Positions 1-9,093 of a stretch of DNA of 29,019 nucleotides are shown one piece after another. Within the stretch, counting starts at the first letter, position 1. Every line of letters begins with the position of its first letter. A model generated the notes under the pieces. That model saw nothing but the letters and a program-made list of their open reading frames with translations, made no database searches and had not been told where the DNA came from. Position numbers and translations under genes: made by a program. The stretch lies in assembly GCF_002632615.1 (NCBI RefSeq), contig NZ_NITZ01000016.1:101112-130130 (forward strand), written 5' to 3'. Source of the stretch: Xenorhabdus miraniensis (GTDB lineage Bacteria > Pseudomonadota > Gammaproteobacteria > Enterobacterales > Enterobacteriaceae).

Positions 1-1
1 A

Positions 2-1795
2 CGGCTGGTGGCCTATGTCGTGGCGGAAGCGGATGAAGTACTGGTCAACAACCTGCGTACTCACCTGAGTGCGGTTTTGCCGGATTATATGGTGCCGGCC
101 GCTTTTGTGCGTCTGGACAGCTTGCCGCAGACCCCGAACGGCAAGCTGGATCGCCGGGCACTGCCGGCACCGGACGGGAACGCCTTTGCCCGGCAAGCCT
201 ATGAAGCCCCGCAGGGAGAAACAGAAATCGCGTTAGCGGTGATTTGGGGTGAATTACTGGGCATTGAACAAATCAGCCGGCATGATAATTTCTTTGCCTT
301 GGGTGGCCATTCATTGCTGGCGGTGCGGGTCATGAACCGGATAGCGGTTTTAGGGGGGGAATTGCCGCTGAGTACGCTGTTTAACGCCCCTTCTTTGGCT
401 GCGCTTGCCGAGGTGGTTCAGGCCCGGTTTGATCAACAAGGCAGCGTATTACCTCCCATCATGCCCGTCTCCCGTGAAGGGATACTGCCATTGTCATTCG
501 CTCAACAGCGTTTGTGGTTCCTGACTCAGTTTGAAGGTGCCAGTGAAACATATCATATTCCCATTGCGCTACGTTTGCGGGGTCAACTGGATGGAGCAGT
601 CTGGCAGCAGGCACTGAATGCGCTATTTGCCCGCCATGAGGCACTGCGCTCTGTCTTTGTGTCCGTTGACGGTCAGCCTCAGGTCCGTCTGCTGGCGGCA
701 AACCACGGATTGCCATTGGTTCAGTATGACCTGCGTGAACACCCGGATGCCGAAGTGGTACTGGAACAACTGTGCGCTGAAGAAATGTCTGCGCCATTTG
801 AACTCGGTCATGACCCCTTTATCCGGGCGGTGCTTATCCGGCTGGCGGATAACGAATATCAGTTTTTGTTGACCCAGCATCATATTGTTTCCGATGGCTG
901 GTCGGTCAATGTACTGATAGATGAACTGAACACGCTTTATAGCGCTTTTCTGGCCGGACAACCGGATCCTTTGCCCGCGCTGGCGATCCAATATCCTGAT
1001 TATGCGGTCTGGCAGCGTCAGTGGCTCTCCGCTGAACGTATTCAGGTGCAATCTGATTATTGGCGTACGACACTGGCTGACGCCCCCGTTTTGCTGGATT
1101 TACCTACAGATCGGCCCCGTCCGTCTGAGCAGTCGTTTGCCGGTCAGATTTTACCCATCAATTTGGATGCGGAACTAACGGCCGCGCTGAAACGCCTGAG
1201 TGCGCAGCACGGTGTTACCTTATTTATGACGCTGTTATCCGCCTGGGCAGTGGTCTTATCGCGTTTATCCGGTCAGGAAGATATCATTATCGGAACCCCC
1301 AGTTCTGGCCGCAGCCGTCAGGAAGTGGAGTCTTTGATTGGCTTCTTTGTCAATACGCTGGCATTGCGCACGGGAGTCTCGGGTGAGTTGACGGTGGCAG
1401 AATTGTTGGCGCAGGTCCGGCAAACCGCGTTAGCGGCACAGGCGCACCAGGATTTGCCGTTTGAGCAGGTAGTGGAAATTGTACAACCGCTACGCCAGCT
1501 GTCCCATACGCCACTGTTTCAGGTGATGTTTTCCTGGGAAAACAATGAACATACCGACTGGACACTGCCGGGACTGACCGTATCTCCGGCTGATCAAGAT
1601 ATGGAGATTGTCAAATTTGATCTTGAGCTGGGGCTGTTTGAGGAGGGCGACAGGATTGCCGGTGCTTTAAATTATTCTACGGCTCTGTTTGATCTAACAA
1701 CCATGGAACGGCACATTGGCTATTTGCACACTGTATTGCAGGCCATGATCGCTAACACCCAACAGCGAATCGGGGACATTAATATCCTGACACCG
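2..1795 (+). repeat. Intragenic NRPS duplication, copy 1 (A-end/T1/C1)
   Basis: The start of the window is nearly identical, base for base, to 6389 onward. The run starting cggctggtggcctatgtcgt occurs at 2 and again at 6389, and likeness continues through T and C to the C-A linker, broken by scattered substitutions and one short insertion near 6830-6850. The two copies are in frame and belong to successive modules, so this is module-level duplication or gene conversion within one synthetase. Confidence 0.9.
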
Positions 1796-4700
1796 GCAGA
1801 GCGCAGGTTGTTGCTGGAAACCTGGAATTCGACGGAAACTCCCTATCCTGAGACGTTGTGTATTCATCAGTTGTTTGAGCAACAGGTGCAAAGGGCGCCG
1901 AATGCAACAGCACTGGTGTGTGGGGCTGAAACATTGAGCTATGCTGAATTGAACAGGCGGTCAAACAGGCTGGCTCATGAGCTTATTGCACAGGGAGTGA
2001 TACCGGAACAATGTGTTGCGCTTTGTGTCTCCCGTTCTGCGTCAATGATGATAGGGTTGTTGGCTATATTGAAGGCCGGAGGTGCTTATGTTCCGCTTGA
2101 TCCTGCGTATTCGGGTGAACGCCTGAGTAATATTTTAAATGATGCAACCCCTGCAATAGTAGTGGCAGATGCGATAGGGCGTACTGCTTTGGGTCAGGAG
2201 ACACTGAAGGGGTTGAAAGTATTAGAACCGGATAATGATTGGGCACAACCAGATAGCAACCCTCAGGTATTGTCACTGAATTCAAGACAACTGGCCTATG
2301 TGATTTATACCTCAGGGACCACTGGGATGCCCAAAGGGGTGATGGTGGAACATCGTGGCGCAATAAATCTGGCAATTGACCATATTGCGCGTTTAGGTGT
2401 TAAACCGAATAGCCGGGTTTTACAATTTGCATCCATCAGTTTTGACGCCAGCGTTGCGGATATTGTGATGGCTTATGGTGCGGGTGCAGCCCTCCATATC
2501 CTGTCAGATGATGTACGCTATGACAGGAATGCCTTGTGGAATTACCTGGATGAACATCGTATTACTCATCTGACTTTACCGCCTGCGGTCCTTCAGAATG
2601 CCCACGAACTTCCCCCGTTACAAACTCATTTAACCTTGATATTTGCAGGGGAGGCGCTGGGTTCTGCGCTATTGCAATCGGTAGCGGGCAGGTATAACAC
2701 CTTTAATATTTATGGCCCAACTGAAGCCACCGTTGCGGTGATGGCATGGAATTGTCCACCAGATTATCAGGGTGAGGAGATCCCTATCGGCCGCCCAATA
2801 AACAATACACGTATCTATCTGCTTGATGCTCAGGGCCAGCCAGTGCCGCTGGGTGTGGAAGGTGAACTTTATATCGGCGGTGTAGGGATAGCGCGTGGTT
2901 ATTTGAACCGGCCGGAGCTGAGTGCAGAGCGTTTCCTGAATGATCCATTCTCAGCGATCCCGGGTGCCCGCATGTATCGGACAGGTGACCTTGCCCGTTA
3001 TCTGCCGGATGGTAACGTGGTTTATATAGGACGTAATGATCAGCAGGTGAAGATCCGGGGATTCCGTATAGAACCGGGAGAAATAGAAGCGCGCCTGATG
3101 GAGTATCCGTCCATTCGGGAGTCACTGGTGGTCACTTATAGCAAAGGGGGAGATAAACGGCTGGTCGCTTATGTGGTGGCAAATAAAGAAGAAGAACTTG
3201 CTCACCATTTGCGTTTGCATCTGTCAGCTTGCTTACCTGAATATATGATTCCGTCAGCGTTTGTCAGACTGGATGCTTTCCCGCTGACCCGGAACGGTAA
3301 GTTAGATCGCCGGGCACTACCCGCACCGGATGGAGATGCCTTTGCCCGGCAGGCCTATGAAACCCCGCAGGGGGAAGCTGAAATGGCGCTGGCGGCGATT
3401 TGGGGTGAATTACTGGGCATTGAACAGGTCAGCCGCCATGACAGCTTCTTTGCGCTGGGTGGTCATTCATTGCTCGCGGTGCGCATGATTGAGCGCTTAC
3501 GTCAGTTGGGATTGACATTGATGGTACGGGATTTGTTCCGGTCGCCGGTGTTGTCTGATCTGGCGCAAACGTTGGGGCGGCATCAGACCGTCGAAATTCC
3601 GCCAAATGTGATTACCCCCGAAACGCAGCACCTGACCCCGGAAATGTTACCTTTGGTGGATTTAACGCAGGCGGATATTGACCTCATTGTCGGACAAGTA
3701 TCGGGTGGCATGGCGAATATTCAGGATATCTACGCGTTATCGCCGTTGCAGGATGGGATTTTGTTCCACCACTTACTGGCACGGGAAGGGGATACGTACC
3801 TGATGAGCGGGCAGATAGTGTTTTCTGATCGCATGTTACTGGATCGTTATCTGGCGGCGATGCAACAGGTGGTTGACCGTCACGATATTTTACGGACGGC
3901 ATTTATCTGGCAAGGGGTGTCCGTGCCGGTGCAGGTCGTCTGGCGCCATGCCTCCTTGTCAGTGACAGAACTGATACTGGATCCGACTGACGGCCCGGTC
4001 ATTGACCAGTTAAGCCGACGTTTTGATCCCAGCCATTATCGTCTTGACCTGAATCAGGCCCCGCTACTGCACTTTGCGGTTGCTCAGGAAACGGATGGAC
4101 GCTGGTTCTTGCTGGAATTGCAACATCATATGATTGGCGACAATGAAACAGCGGAAGTGATGCACCGTGAAGTTCAGGCATACCTGACAGGACAAGAGGA
4201 GAATCTGGCTGCGCCTGTGCCGTTCCGTAATCTGGTGGCACAGGTGCGGTTGGGCGTGAGCCAAGAAGCCCACACCCGTTTCTTTACCGAAATGCTGGCG
4301 GAAGTGGAGGAACCCACGTTGCCGTTCGGGCTGGCGGAGGTCCATCTTGATGGATCTCAGGAAATGGAATCTTACCGACTGTTGCCGCCTGAGTTGAATG
4401 ACCGTTTGCGCAATCAGGCCCAGAAGCAGGGAGTGAGTCTGGCGGCCTTGTGCCATCTGGCCTGGGCACAGGTGTTGTCGCACACCAGCGGACAGGAAAA
4501 AGTGGTGTTCGGCACCGTGCTGTTTGGACGCATGACGGGAGGCGAAGGGGCAGACAATGGAATGGGATTGTTTATCAATACCTTGCCGTTACGGTTGGAT
4601 ATAGATGACACCCCGATACGGGATGGTGTACAGGCAGCCCATCGCCGACTGGCAGGATTATTAGCCCATGAACATGCTTCACTGGCGCTGGCCCAGCAGT

Positions 4701-7700
4701 GTAGCGGGGTTGAACGTGGCACCCCTCTCTTTAGCGCCCTGTTGAATTACCGGCACAATAGCTCCTCAGAGTCGTCGGATGATACATTGGAAGGCATTGA
4801 GTTTTTAGACGGAGAGGGACGAACGAACTATCCCTTTGGGCTGTCGGTAGAGGATTTTGGTGACGCCTTGGGATTGACAGCGAGTGTGGTACTGCCGTTT
4901 GACCCGGAACGGGTATGCGGCTATATGCAGCAGGCGCTGGAAAGTCTGACAGACGCGCTGGAACACACCCCGGAGATGCCGGTGCGGGCATTGGAAATCC
5001 TGCCGGAAGCGGAGCGTACCTTATTGCTGAACATCTGGAACGGGACGGAGACCACCTACCCTGAGGCCTTGTGTATTCATCAGTTGTTTGAACAGCAGGC
5101 ACAGAAAACCCCGGAGGCCACGGCACTGGAATATCAGGGACAACGCCTGAGTTATGCCGAATTAAATGCCTGCGCTAACCGGCTGGCCCATCAGTTGATT
5201 GGGTTGGGGGTCGAGCCGGAGCAACGGGTCGCTATTTGTGTGGCACGTTCACCGGCCATGGTAGTCGCACTTCTGGCGGTATTGAAAGCCGGTGGTGCCT
5301 ATGTGCCGTTGGATATCACTTATCCGGCAGAGCGTCTGGCGTATATCCTGAGTGACAGTACTCCATCCGTGGTAGTGGCAGACAGGATCGGGCAGTCTAT
5401 ATTGGGTGACGAGGTACTGGCTGAGTTGACTGTGCTTGACCCGACGAAGCAGCCTGATCAACCGGACAGTAACCCACAGGTTTCAGCATTAACGCCACAA
5501 CATCTGGCCTATGTGATTTATACCTCGGGCTCTACCGGGCAGCCGAAAGGCGTGATGGTGGAGCATCAGGCGATTTATCAACGTACTTTGGGCGTCAATG
5601 AACTTTATGGCGTGACAGCGCAGGATCGGGTATTGCAGTTTGCGGCGTTTGCCTTTGATGTCTCCGTCGAGGAGTGTTTCTCATCATTATGTCATGGCGC
5701 CACGCTAATCATTCGTGATGATAGCTGGCTGGCTTCTATGCCGGAATTTATTGCCTTAGCCCGGGAAAACCGTGTCACGGTGATGTTTCTGCCCACATTA
5801 TTCTGGTCTGAACTGGCGGGCAGAGATCCGGGATTAGCACTGCCTGACGCGCTCAGGCTGATTATTATTGGCAGTGAGGCCGTCCAGAAAAAAGCCCTTC
5901 AGGACTGGTTTGCACAGGAAGGTCATTGTCCCCGGTTATTAGATGCCTATGGTCCGACGGAAAATACCGTTACGGCCACCTGTCAGGAAATCCTTTCCCC
6001 AGATGATGACCGAGCTATCGGCCGGCCACTCAGAAATACCCGCATTTACCTGCTGGACGGCAACGGGCAACCCGTACCGTTGGGTTGTGTGGGGGAAATC
6101 TATATTGGTGGCGTAGGGGTTGCGCGGGGATATCTGAACCAGCCTATATTAAGTGAAGAACGCTTTATTCCCGATCCCTTTAGTCCGGTATCTGACTCCC
6201 GCATGTATCGCACGGGGGATCTGGCCCGTTACCAGCCGGACGGCAGTCTGGAATTCCTTGGCCGTAATGATCATCAGGTGAAAATTCGTGGTTTCCGTAT
6301 AGAGCTGGGGGAAATTGAAACCCGCTTGCTGGAATATCCGGCGGTGCATGAGGCGGCGGTGCTGGCACTGGATGACGGGCAGAGTAAACGGCTGGTGGCC
6401 TATGTCGTGGCGGAAGCGGATGAAGCGCTGGTCAACAACCTGCGTACTCACCTGAGTGCGGTTTTGCCGGATTATATGGTGCCGGCGGCCTTTATGCACC
6501 TCGACAGCTTCCCACAGACCCCGAACGGCAAACTGGATCGCCGGGCACTGCCGGCACCGGATGGAGACGCCTTTGCCCGGCAAGCCTATGAAGCCCCACA
6601 GGGAGAAATGGAAATCGCGTTAGCGGCGATTTGGCGGGAAGTCTTGGGGACTGAACTGATCAGCCGGCATGATAATTTCTTTGCGCTGGGCGGACATTCA
6701 TTGCTGGCGATGCGGGTCATGAACGGAATAGCCGCTTTAGGAGTGGAATTGCCACTGAGTGAACTGTTTAGTTCCCCCTCTTTGGCTGCCCTTGCTGAAA
6801 GACTCCATAGCCGATTTAATCAACAAAGTACGTTTGCTCAGCAAAACACATTGCCCCCCATCATGCCCATCTCCCGTGAGGAGGGACTGCCGCTGTCATT
6901 CGTTCAACAGCGCTTGTGGGCACTGACTCAGTTTGAGGGAGTCAGTGAGCGCTATCATATGCCGCTTGTGTTGAATTTGCGTGGTCAACTGGATATCGCA
7001 ATCTGGCAGCAGGCACTGAATGTGTTATTTGCCCGCCATGAAGCGCTGCGCTCTGTCTTTGTTTCCGTTGACGGTCAGCCTCAGATCCGCCTGCTGGTGG
7101 CAGATCGCGGATTGCCATTGGTTCATCATGACTTGCGAGGATGCCCGAATGCTGAAACAGTGTTGGAACGACTGCGTACTGAGGAGGTGTCTGCGCCATT
7201 TGATCTCAGCCATGGTCCGCTTGTTCGAACGATGCTTATCCGGCTGGCAGATGACGAATATCAGTTTTTGCTGACCCAGCACCATATTATTTCCGATGGC
7301 TGGTCAGTGAAGGTACTGATAGATGAACTGAACTCACTCTATACGGCTTTTCTGGCCGGGCAACTGGATCCTTTACCCACGCTGGCGATCCAGTACCCTG
7401 ATTATGCAGCCTGGCAGCGTCAGTGGTTTTCTGCTGAACGTATGCAGGCGCAATCTGACTATTGGCGCACGACGCTGGCTGACGCACCGGCTTTGCTGAA
7501 TTTGCCTACAGACCGGCCACGCCCGTCTGAGCAGTCGTTTGTCGGGCAGGTTTTACCCATCAATTTGGATGCGGAATTAATGGCCGCCCTGAAACGCCTG
7601 AGTGCGCAGCACAGTGTCACGTTATTTATGACACTATTGTCTGCCTGGACGGTGGTCTTATCGCGTTTGTCCGGTCAGGAAGATATCATTATCGGAACCC

Positions 7701-8209
7701 CCAGTTCTGGTCGCCGCCGTCAGGAAGTGGAGCCTTTAATTGGCTTCTTCGTGAATACACTGGCGTTGCGCACGAGAGCCTCGGATGAACTGACCGTGGC
7801 GGAGTTATTGGCACAAGTCCGGCAAACCACGTTAGGGGCACAGGCGCATCAGGATTTGCCGTTTGAGCAGGTGGTGGAAATTGTGCAGCCGTCACGCCGG
7901 CCAGACCATACGCCGTTGTTCCAGGTCATGTTTGCCTGGCAGGATTATGAAGATCCCGACTGGACACTACCGGGGCTGACAGTGTCATCGGTTATTCATG
8001 ATTTAAATATTATCAATTGTGATCTCGAAATAGAGTTTTTTGAGGAGAATGACATGATTGTCGGGGCGATAAATTATGCTCCGGCCCTGTTTGACCAACC
8101 GACCATAGAACGACACATTGACTGTTTGCTCATTGTGCTACAAGCCATGGTGGCTAACCCTCAGCAGCGGATCGGGGAAATTGATATTCTGACATTGGCA
8201 GATCAATAG
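2..8209 (+). CDS. Non-ribosomal peptide synthetase, 3' part: A(end)-T-C-A-T-C/E(dual)-A-T-C
   Basis: The reading frame is open from base 2 and starts inside an adenylation domain, so the true start is upstream of the window. Domains by base position: end of A1 (2 to ~200, A10 motif NGKLDRR); carrier T1 (GGHS serine at 311-313); condensation C1 (~455-1790, HHIVSDG at 878-898); A2 (~1850-3330, YTSGTTGMPKG at 2306-2338, YGPTE at 2711-2725); T2 (serine 3467-3469); C2 (~3700-5020); A3 (~5080-6560, YTSGSTGQPKG at 5519-5551, YGPTE from 5948); T3 (serine 6698-6700); C3 (~6860-8200, HHIISDG at 7280-7300). C2 carries HHLLAREGD at 3767-3793, matching the HH(I/L)xxxxGD signature of dual condensation/epimerisation domains, plus HHMIGDN at 4124-4144. 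There is no methyltransferase, stand-alone epimerase or thioesterase. Translation ends about ten residues into the C-A linker. The enzyme should extend a peptide by at least two residues, one of them D. The product is not identified. Confidence 0.95.
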   Translation, partial: RLVAYVVAEADEVLVNNLRTHLSAVLPDYMVPAAFVRLDSLPQTPNGKLDRRALPAPDGNAFARQAYEAPQGETEIALAVIWGELLGIEQISRHDNFFALGGHSLLAVRVMNRIAVLGGELPLSTLFNAPSLAALAEVVQARFDQQGSVLPPIMPVSREGILPLSFAQQRLWFLTQFEGASETYHIPIALRLRGQLDGAVWQQALNALFARHEALRSVFVSVDGQPQVRLLAANHGLPLVQYDLREHPDAEVVLEQLCAEEMSAPFELGHDPFIRAVLIRLADNEYQFLLTQHHIVSDGWSVNVLIDELNTLYSAFLAGQPDPLPALAIQYPDYAVWQRQWLSAERIQVQSDYWRTTLADAPVLLDLPTDRPRPSEQSFAGQILPINLDAELTAALKRLSAQHGVTLFMTLLSAWAVVLSRLSGQEDIIIGTPSSGRSRQEVESLIGFFVNTLALRTGVSGELTVAELLAQVRQTALAAQAHQDLPFEQVVEIVQPLRQLSHTPLFQVMFSWENNEHTDWTLPGLTVSPADQDMEIVKFDLELGLFEEGDRIAGALNYSTALFDLTTMERHIGYLHTVLQAMIANTQQRIGDINILTPAERRLLLETWNSTETPYPETLCIHQLFEQQVQRAPNATALVCGAETLSYAELNRRSNRLAHELIAQGVIPEQCVALCVSRSASMMIGLLAILKAGGAYVPLDPAYSGERLSNILNDATPAIVVADAIGRTALGQETLKGLKVLEPDNDWAQPDSNPQVLSLNSRQLAYVIYTSGTTGMPKGVMVEHRGAINLAIDHIARLGVKPNSRVLQFASISFDASVADIVMAYGAGAALHILSDDVRYDRNALWNYLDEHRITHLTLPPAVLQNAHELPPLQTHLTLIFAGEALGSALLQSVAGRYNTFNIYGPTEATVAVMAWNCPPDYQGEEIPIGRPINNTRIYLLDAQGQPVPLGVEGELYIGGVGIARGYLNRPELSAERFLNDPFSAIPGARMYRTGDLARYLPDGNVVYIGRNDQQVKIRGFRIEPGEIEARLMEYPSIRESLVVTYSKGGDKRLVAYVVANKEEELAHHLRLHLSACLPEYMIPSAFVRLDAFPLTRNGKLDRRALPAPDGDAFARQAYETPQGEAEMALAAIWGELLGIEQVSRHDSFFALGGHSLLAVRMIERLRQLGLTLMVRDLFRSPVLSDLAQTLGRHQTVEIPPNVITPETQHLTPEMLPLVDLTQADIDLIVGQVSGGMANIQDIYALSPLQDGILFHHLLAREGDTYLMSGQIVFSDRMLLDRYLAAMQQVVDRHDILRTAFIWQGVSVPVQVVWRHASLSVTELILDPTDGPVIDQLSRRFDPSHYRLDLNQAPLLHFAVAQETDGRWFLLELQHHMIGDNETAEVMHREVQAYLTGQEENLAAPVPFRNLVAQVRLGVSQEAHTRFFTEMLAEVEEPTLPFGLAEVHLDGSQEMESYRLLPPELNDRLRNQAQKQGVSLAALCHLAWAQVLSHTSGQEKVVFGTVLFGRMTGGEGADNGMGLFINTLPLRLDIDDTPIRDGVQAAHRRLAGLLAHEHASLALAQQCSGVERGTPLFSALLNYRHNSSSESSDDTLEGIEFLDGEGRTNYPFGLSVEDFGDALGLTASVVLPFDPERVCGYMQQALESLTDALEHTPEMPVRALEILPEAERTLLLNIWNGTETTYPEALCIHQLFEQQAQKTPEATALEYQGQRLSYAELNACANRLAHQLIGLGVEPEQRVAICVARSPAMVVALLAVLKAGGAYVPLDITYPAERLAYILSDSTPSVVVADRIGQSILGDEVLAELTVLDPTKQPDQPDSNPQVSALTPQHLAYVIYTSGSTGQPKGVMVEHQAIYQRTLGVNELYGVTAQDRVLQFAAFAFDVSVEECFSSLCHGATLIIRDDSWLASMPEFIALARENRVTVMFLPTLFWSELAGRDPGLALPDALRLIIIGSEAVQKKALQDWFAQEGHCPRLLDAYGPTENTVTATCQEILSPDDDRAIGRPLRNTRIYLLDGNGQPVPLGCVGEIYIGGVGVARGYLNQPILSEERFIPDPFSPVSDSRMYRTGDLARYQPDGSLEFLGRNDHQVKIRGFRIELGEIETRLLEYPAVHEAAVLALDDGQSKRLVAYVVAEADEALVNNLRTHLSAVLPDYMVPAAFMHLDSFPQTPNGKLDRRALPAPDGDAFARQAYEAPQGEMEIALAAIWREVLGTELISRHDNFFALGGHSLLAMRVMNGIAALGVELPLSELFSSPSLAALAERLHSRFNQQSTFAQQNTLPPIMPISREEGLPLSFVQQRLWALTQFEGVSERYHMPLVLNLRGQLDIAIWQQALNVLFARHEALRSVFVSVDGQPQIRLLVADRGLPLVHHDLRGCPNAETVLERLRTEEVSAPFDLSHGPLVRTMLIRLADDEYQFLLTQHHIISDGWSVKVLIDELNSLYTAFLAGQLDPLPTLAIQYPDYAAWQRQWFSAERMQAQSDYWRTTLADAPALLNLPTDRPRPSEQSFVGQVLPINLDAELMAALKRLSAQHSVTLFMTLLSAWTVVLSRLSGQEDIIIGTPSSGRRRQEVEPLIGFFVNTLALRTRASDELTVAELLAQVRQTTLGAQAHQDLPFEQVVEIVQPSRRPDHTPLFQVMFAWQDYEDPDWTLPGLTVSSVIHDLNIINCDLEIEFFEENDMIVGAINYAPALFDQPTIERHIDCLLIVLQAMVANPQQRIGEIDILTLADQ
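3700..5020 (+). other. Dual condensation/epimerisation domain inside the NRPS
   Basis: The segment opens with IYALSPLQDGILFHHLL and continues to GD, giving HHLxxxxGD at 3767-3793. This extended N-terminal motif marks dual C/E domains in the NRPS literature. The second motif, HHMIGDN (4124-4144), keeps the catalytic second His and the Asp but has Asn in place of Gly. C1 and C3 lack the first motif and have HHI(V/I)SDG. By family knowledge the domain epimerises the residue on T2 (loaded by A2) before condensing it with the A3 residue, which predicts a D-residue at the A2 position. The subtype call rests on motif reading only. Confidence 0.75.
6389..8200 (+). repeat. Intragenic NRPS duplication, copy 2 (A-end/T3/C3)
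   Basis: This is the second copy of the A-end/T/C block at 2-1795. Likeness to copy 1 runs to about base 8199, inside the linker after the condensation domain. Copy 1 then continues into an A domain, whereas copy 2 reaches a stop at 8207-8209. C3 is therefore closest to an ordinary elongation condensation domain in this same protein. Confidence 0.9.
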
Positions 8210-8234
8210 CATAGAGCAAAATAGCATAGAGCAA
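8205..8234. repeat. Perfect 15-bp tandem duplication over the NRPS stop codon
   Basis: The 15-mer aatagcatagagcaa occurs at 8205-8219 and again, directly abutting, at 8220-8234. The first copy contains the NRPS stop codon (tag, 8207-8209). The duplication lies between the point where NRPS likeness to its internal paralogue ends (~8200) and the probable end of the IS remnant (~8243), so it may be a rearrangement scar. Confidence 0.9.
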
Positions 8235-8242
8235 TCGTATTA

Positions 8243-8465
8243 GGGCGTGTTGACGTTTTGTATTCACCATTTACTCGCCCTACATTGGTAGCCATATAAT
8301 GACAAACGCCAGTGCCAACGTGCTGGCGTAATTTCGTACCAATTTATCGAAATAGCCGCCGTCATCCTTTGTTGTTCGATATAATTTCTGAATGCCTGAC
8401 GGTTTTGCGCGTACTTCATGCCACTCAGCAATGGCCGCAGACTGAGTGACAAAATTGTCGGCGGT
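8243..8465 (-). mobile_element. IS5-type insertion sequence remnant with broken transposase
   Basis: On the minus strand one frame ends YFDKLVRNYASTLALAF, then VIIWLPM and a stop at 8280-8282. This resembles the C-terminus of IS5-family DDE transposases (usual form ATRYDKLARNY...). A second minus frame just upstream reads LLSGMKYAQNRQAFRNYIEQQ, resembling the middle of such proteins (usual form ADKGYDSQAFRDYI...). The two pieces are in different frames and much closer together than in an intact transposase, and no N-terminal half is present, so the gene is dead through internal deletion and frameshift. The sequence gggcgtgttgacg from 8243 may be the terminal repeat. Family assignment is from memory of the motif, not a search. 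Confidence 0.6.
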
Positions 8466-8480
8466 TCCAGCGTGGCCCCC

Positions 8481-9029
8481 TTAATGGCCGTTGATTTCCC
8501 CCCGCGCCAGCGCTGCGACGCTATTGCCGTTGGCATCTGTAGCGTGCATGTCGGCTCCTTTGGCCTTGAGTTCTGCCAGCAGCTCGTGGCGCTGGAACAG
8601 AGAGGCATACATGGCCGCCGTTTGTCCGGCATTGTTGCGCGTATCCGGATTGCACTTGGCGGCGATCAGTCGACGGGAAATTTTCACCTCTCCCTTGAAA
8701 ATCGCCCCCATCAGCGCGGTATTGCCCCGCTTATCGTGCACGCAAGGGTCAGCCCCGGCATTAAGCAGGCTCTCCACCACAGCCGCATGACCGTGATAGG
8801 CGGCAAGGATCACCGCTGTATAACCGTGATCGTCCTGTACGTTAAGATTATATTTGGCGGCAATAAAGCTATCGATCACGCCGCCATCTCCTTTTCGCGC
8901 AGCATCCCACAAGTAGTTATTTAGCTGTTTTTTAACCTGTAGCTCGTTTAGCTCATTGGCGGCGTTCGGCTTCGGTGCGGCAAAAGCGGAGGCGGCCAAC
9001 AGGCAAAGCAGTAGATAAAGCAATTTCAT
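8481..9029 (-). CDS. ankB: Secreted ankyrin-repeat protein, catalase partner (AnkB-like)
   Basis: The protein has 182 residues. It starts with a signal peptide (MKLLYLLLCLLAASAFA, residues 1-17) followed by about four ankyrin repeats (for example DDHGYTAVILAAYHGHAAVV and KRGNTALMGAIFKGEVKI). The start at 9029 is chosen because a gaggaaa ribosome site lies just upstream and the signal peptide begins there; an in-frame ATG at 9068 would add 13 residues without a signal-peptide character. It lies 64 bases downstream of a secreted catalase on the same strand, so the two are probably one operon. In Pseudomonas aeruginosa an ankyrin protein, AnkB, is encoded next to KatB and is needed for full KatB activity; the same role in the periplasm is inferred here. 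Ankyrin repeats are protein-binding and no enzymatic motif is seen. Confidence 0.85.
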   Translation of the reverse strand: MKLLYLLLCLLAASAFAAPKPNAANELNELQVKKQLNNYLWDAARKGDGGVIDSFIAAKYNLNVQDDHGYTAVILAAYHGHAAVVESLLNAGADPCVHDKRGNTALMGAIFKGEVKISRRLIAAKCNPDTRNNAGQTAAMYASLFQRHELLAELKAKGADMHATDANGNSVAALARGEINGH

Positions 9030-9093
9030 CGCGTTTTCCTCATCAGCATGCGTGGCAGCCCACACCACTTGTGCGGGCGTGTATCATTTAAAA

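Noticed and set aside
459..1051. Long antisense frames inside the NRPS
   Set aside because: They are shadows of a GC-rich coding frame with clear NRPS motifs. They recur at the duplicated block near 6942-7285, as expected from the repeat.
1..8209. Assignment to the xenematide synthetase, which I recall also ends in a C domain
   Set aside because: As I recall it, that product ends in beta-alanine, and the A3 code here starts with Asp and does not look like a beta-alanine pocket; the first modules are out of view.
8418..8924. Plus-strand frame of 168 codons opposite ankB
   Set aside because: The minus strand has a signal peptide, ribosome site and ankyrin repeats; the plus frame has no recognisable domain.
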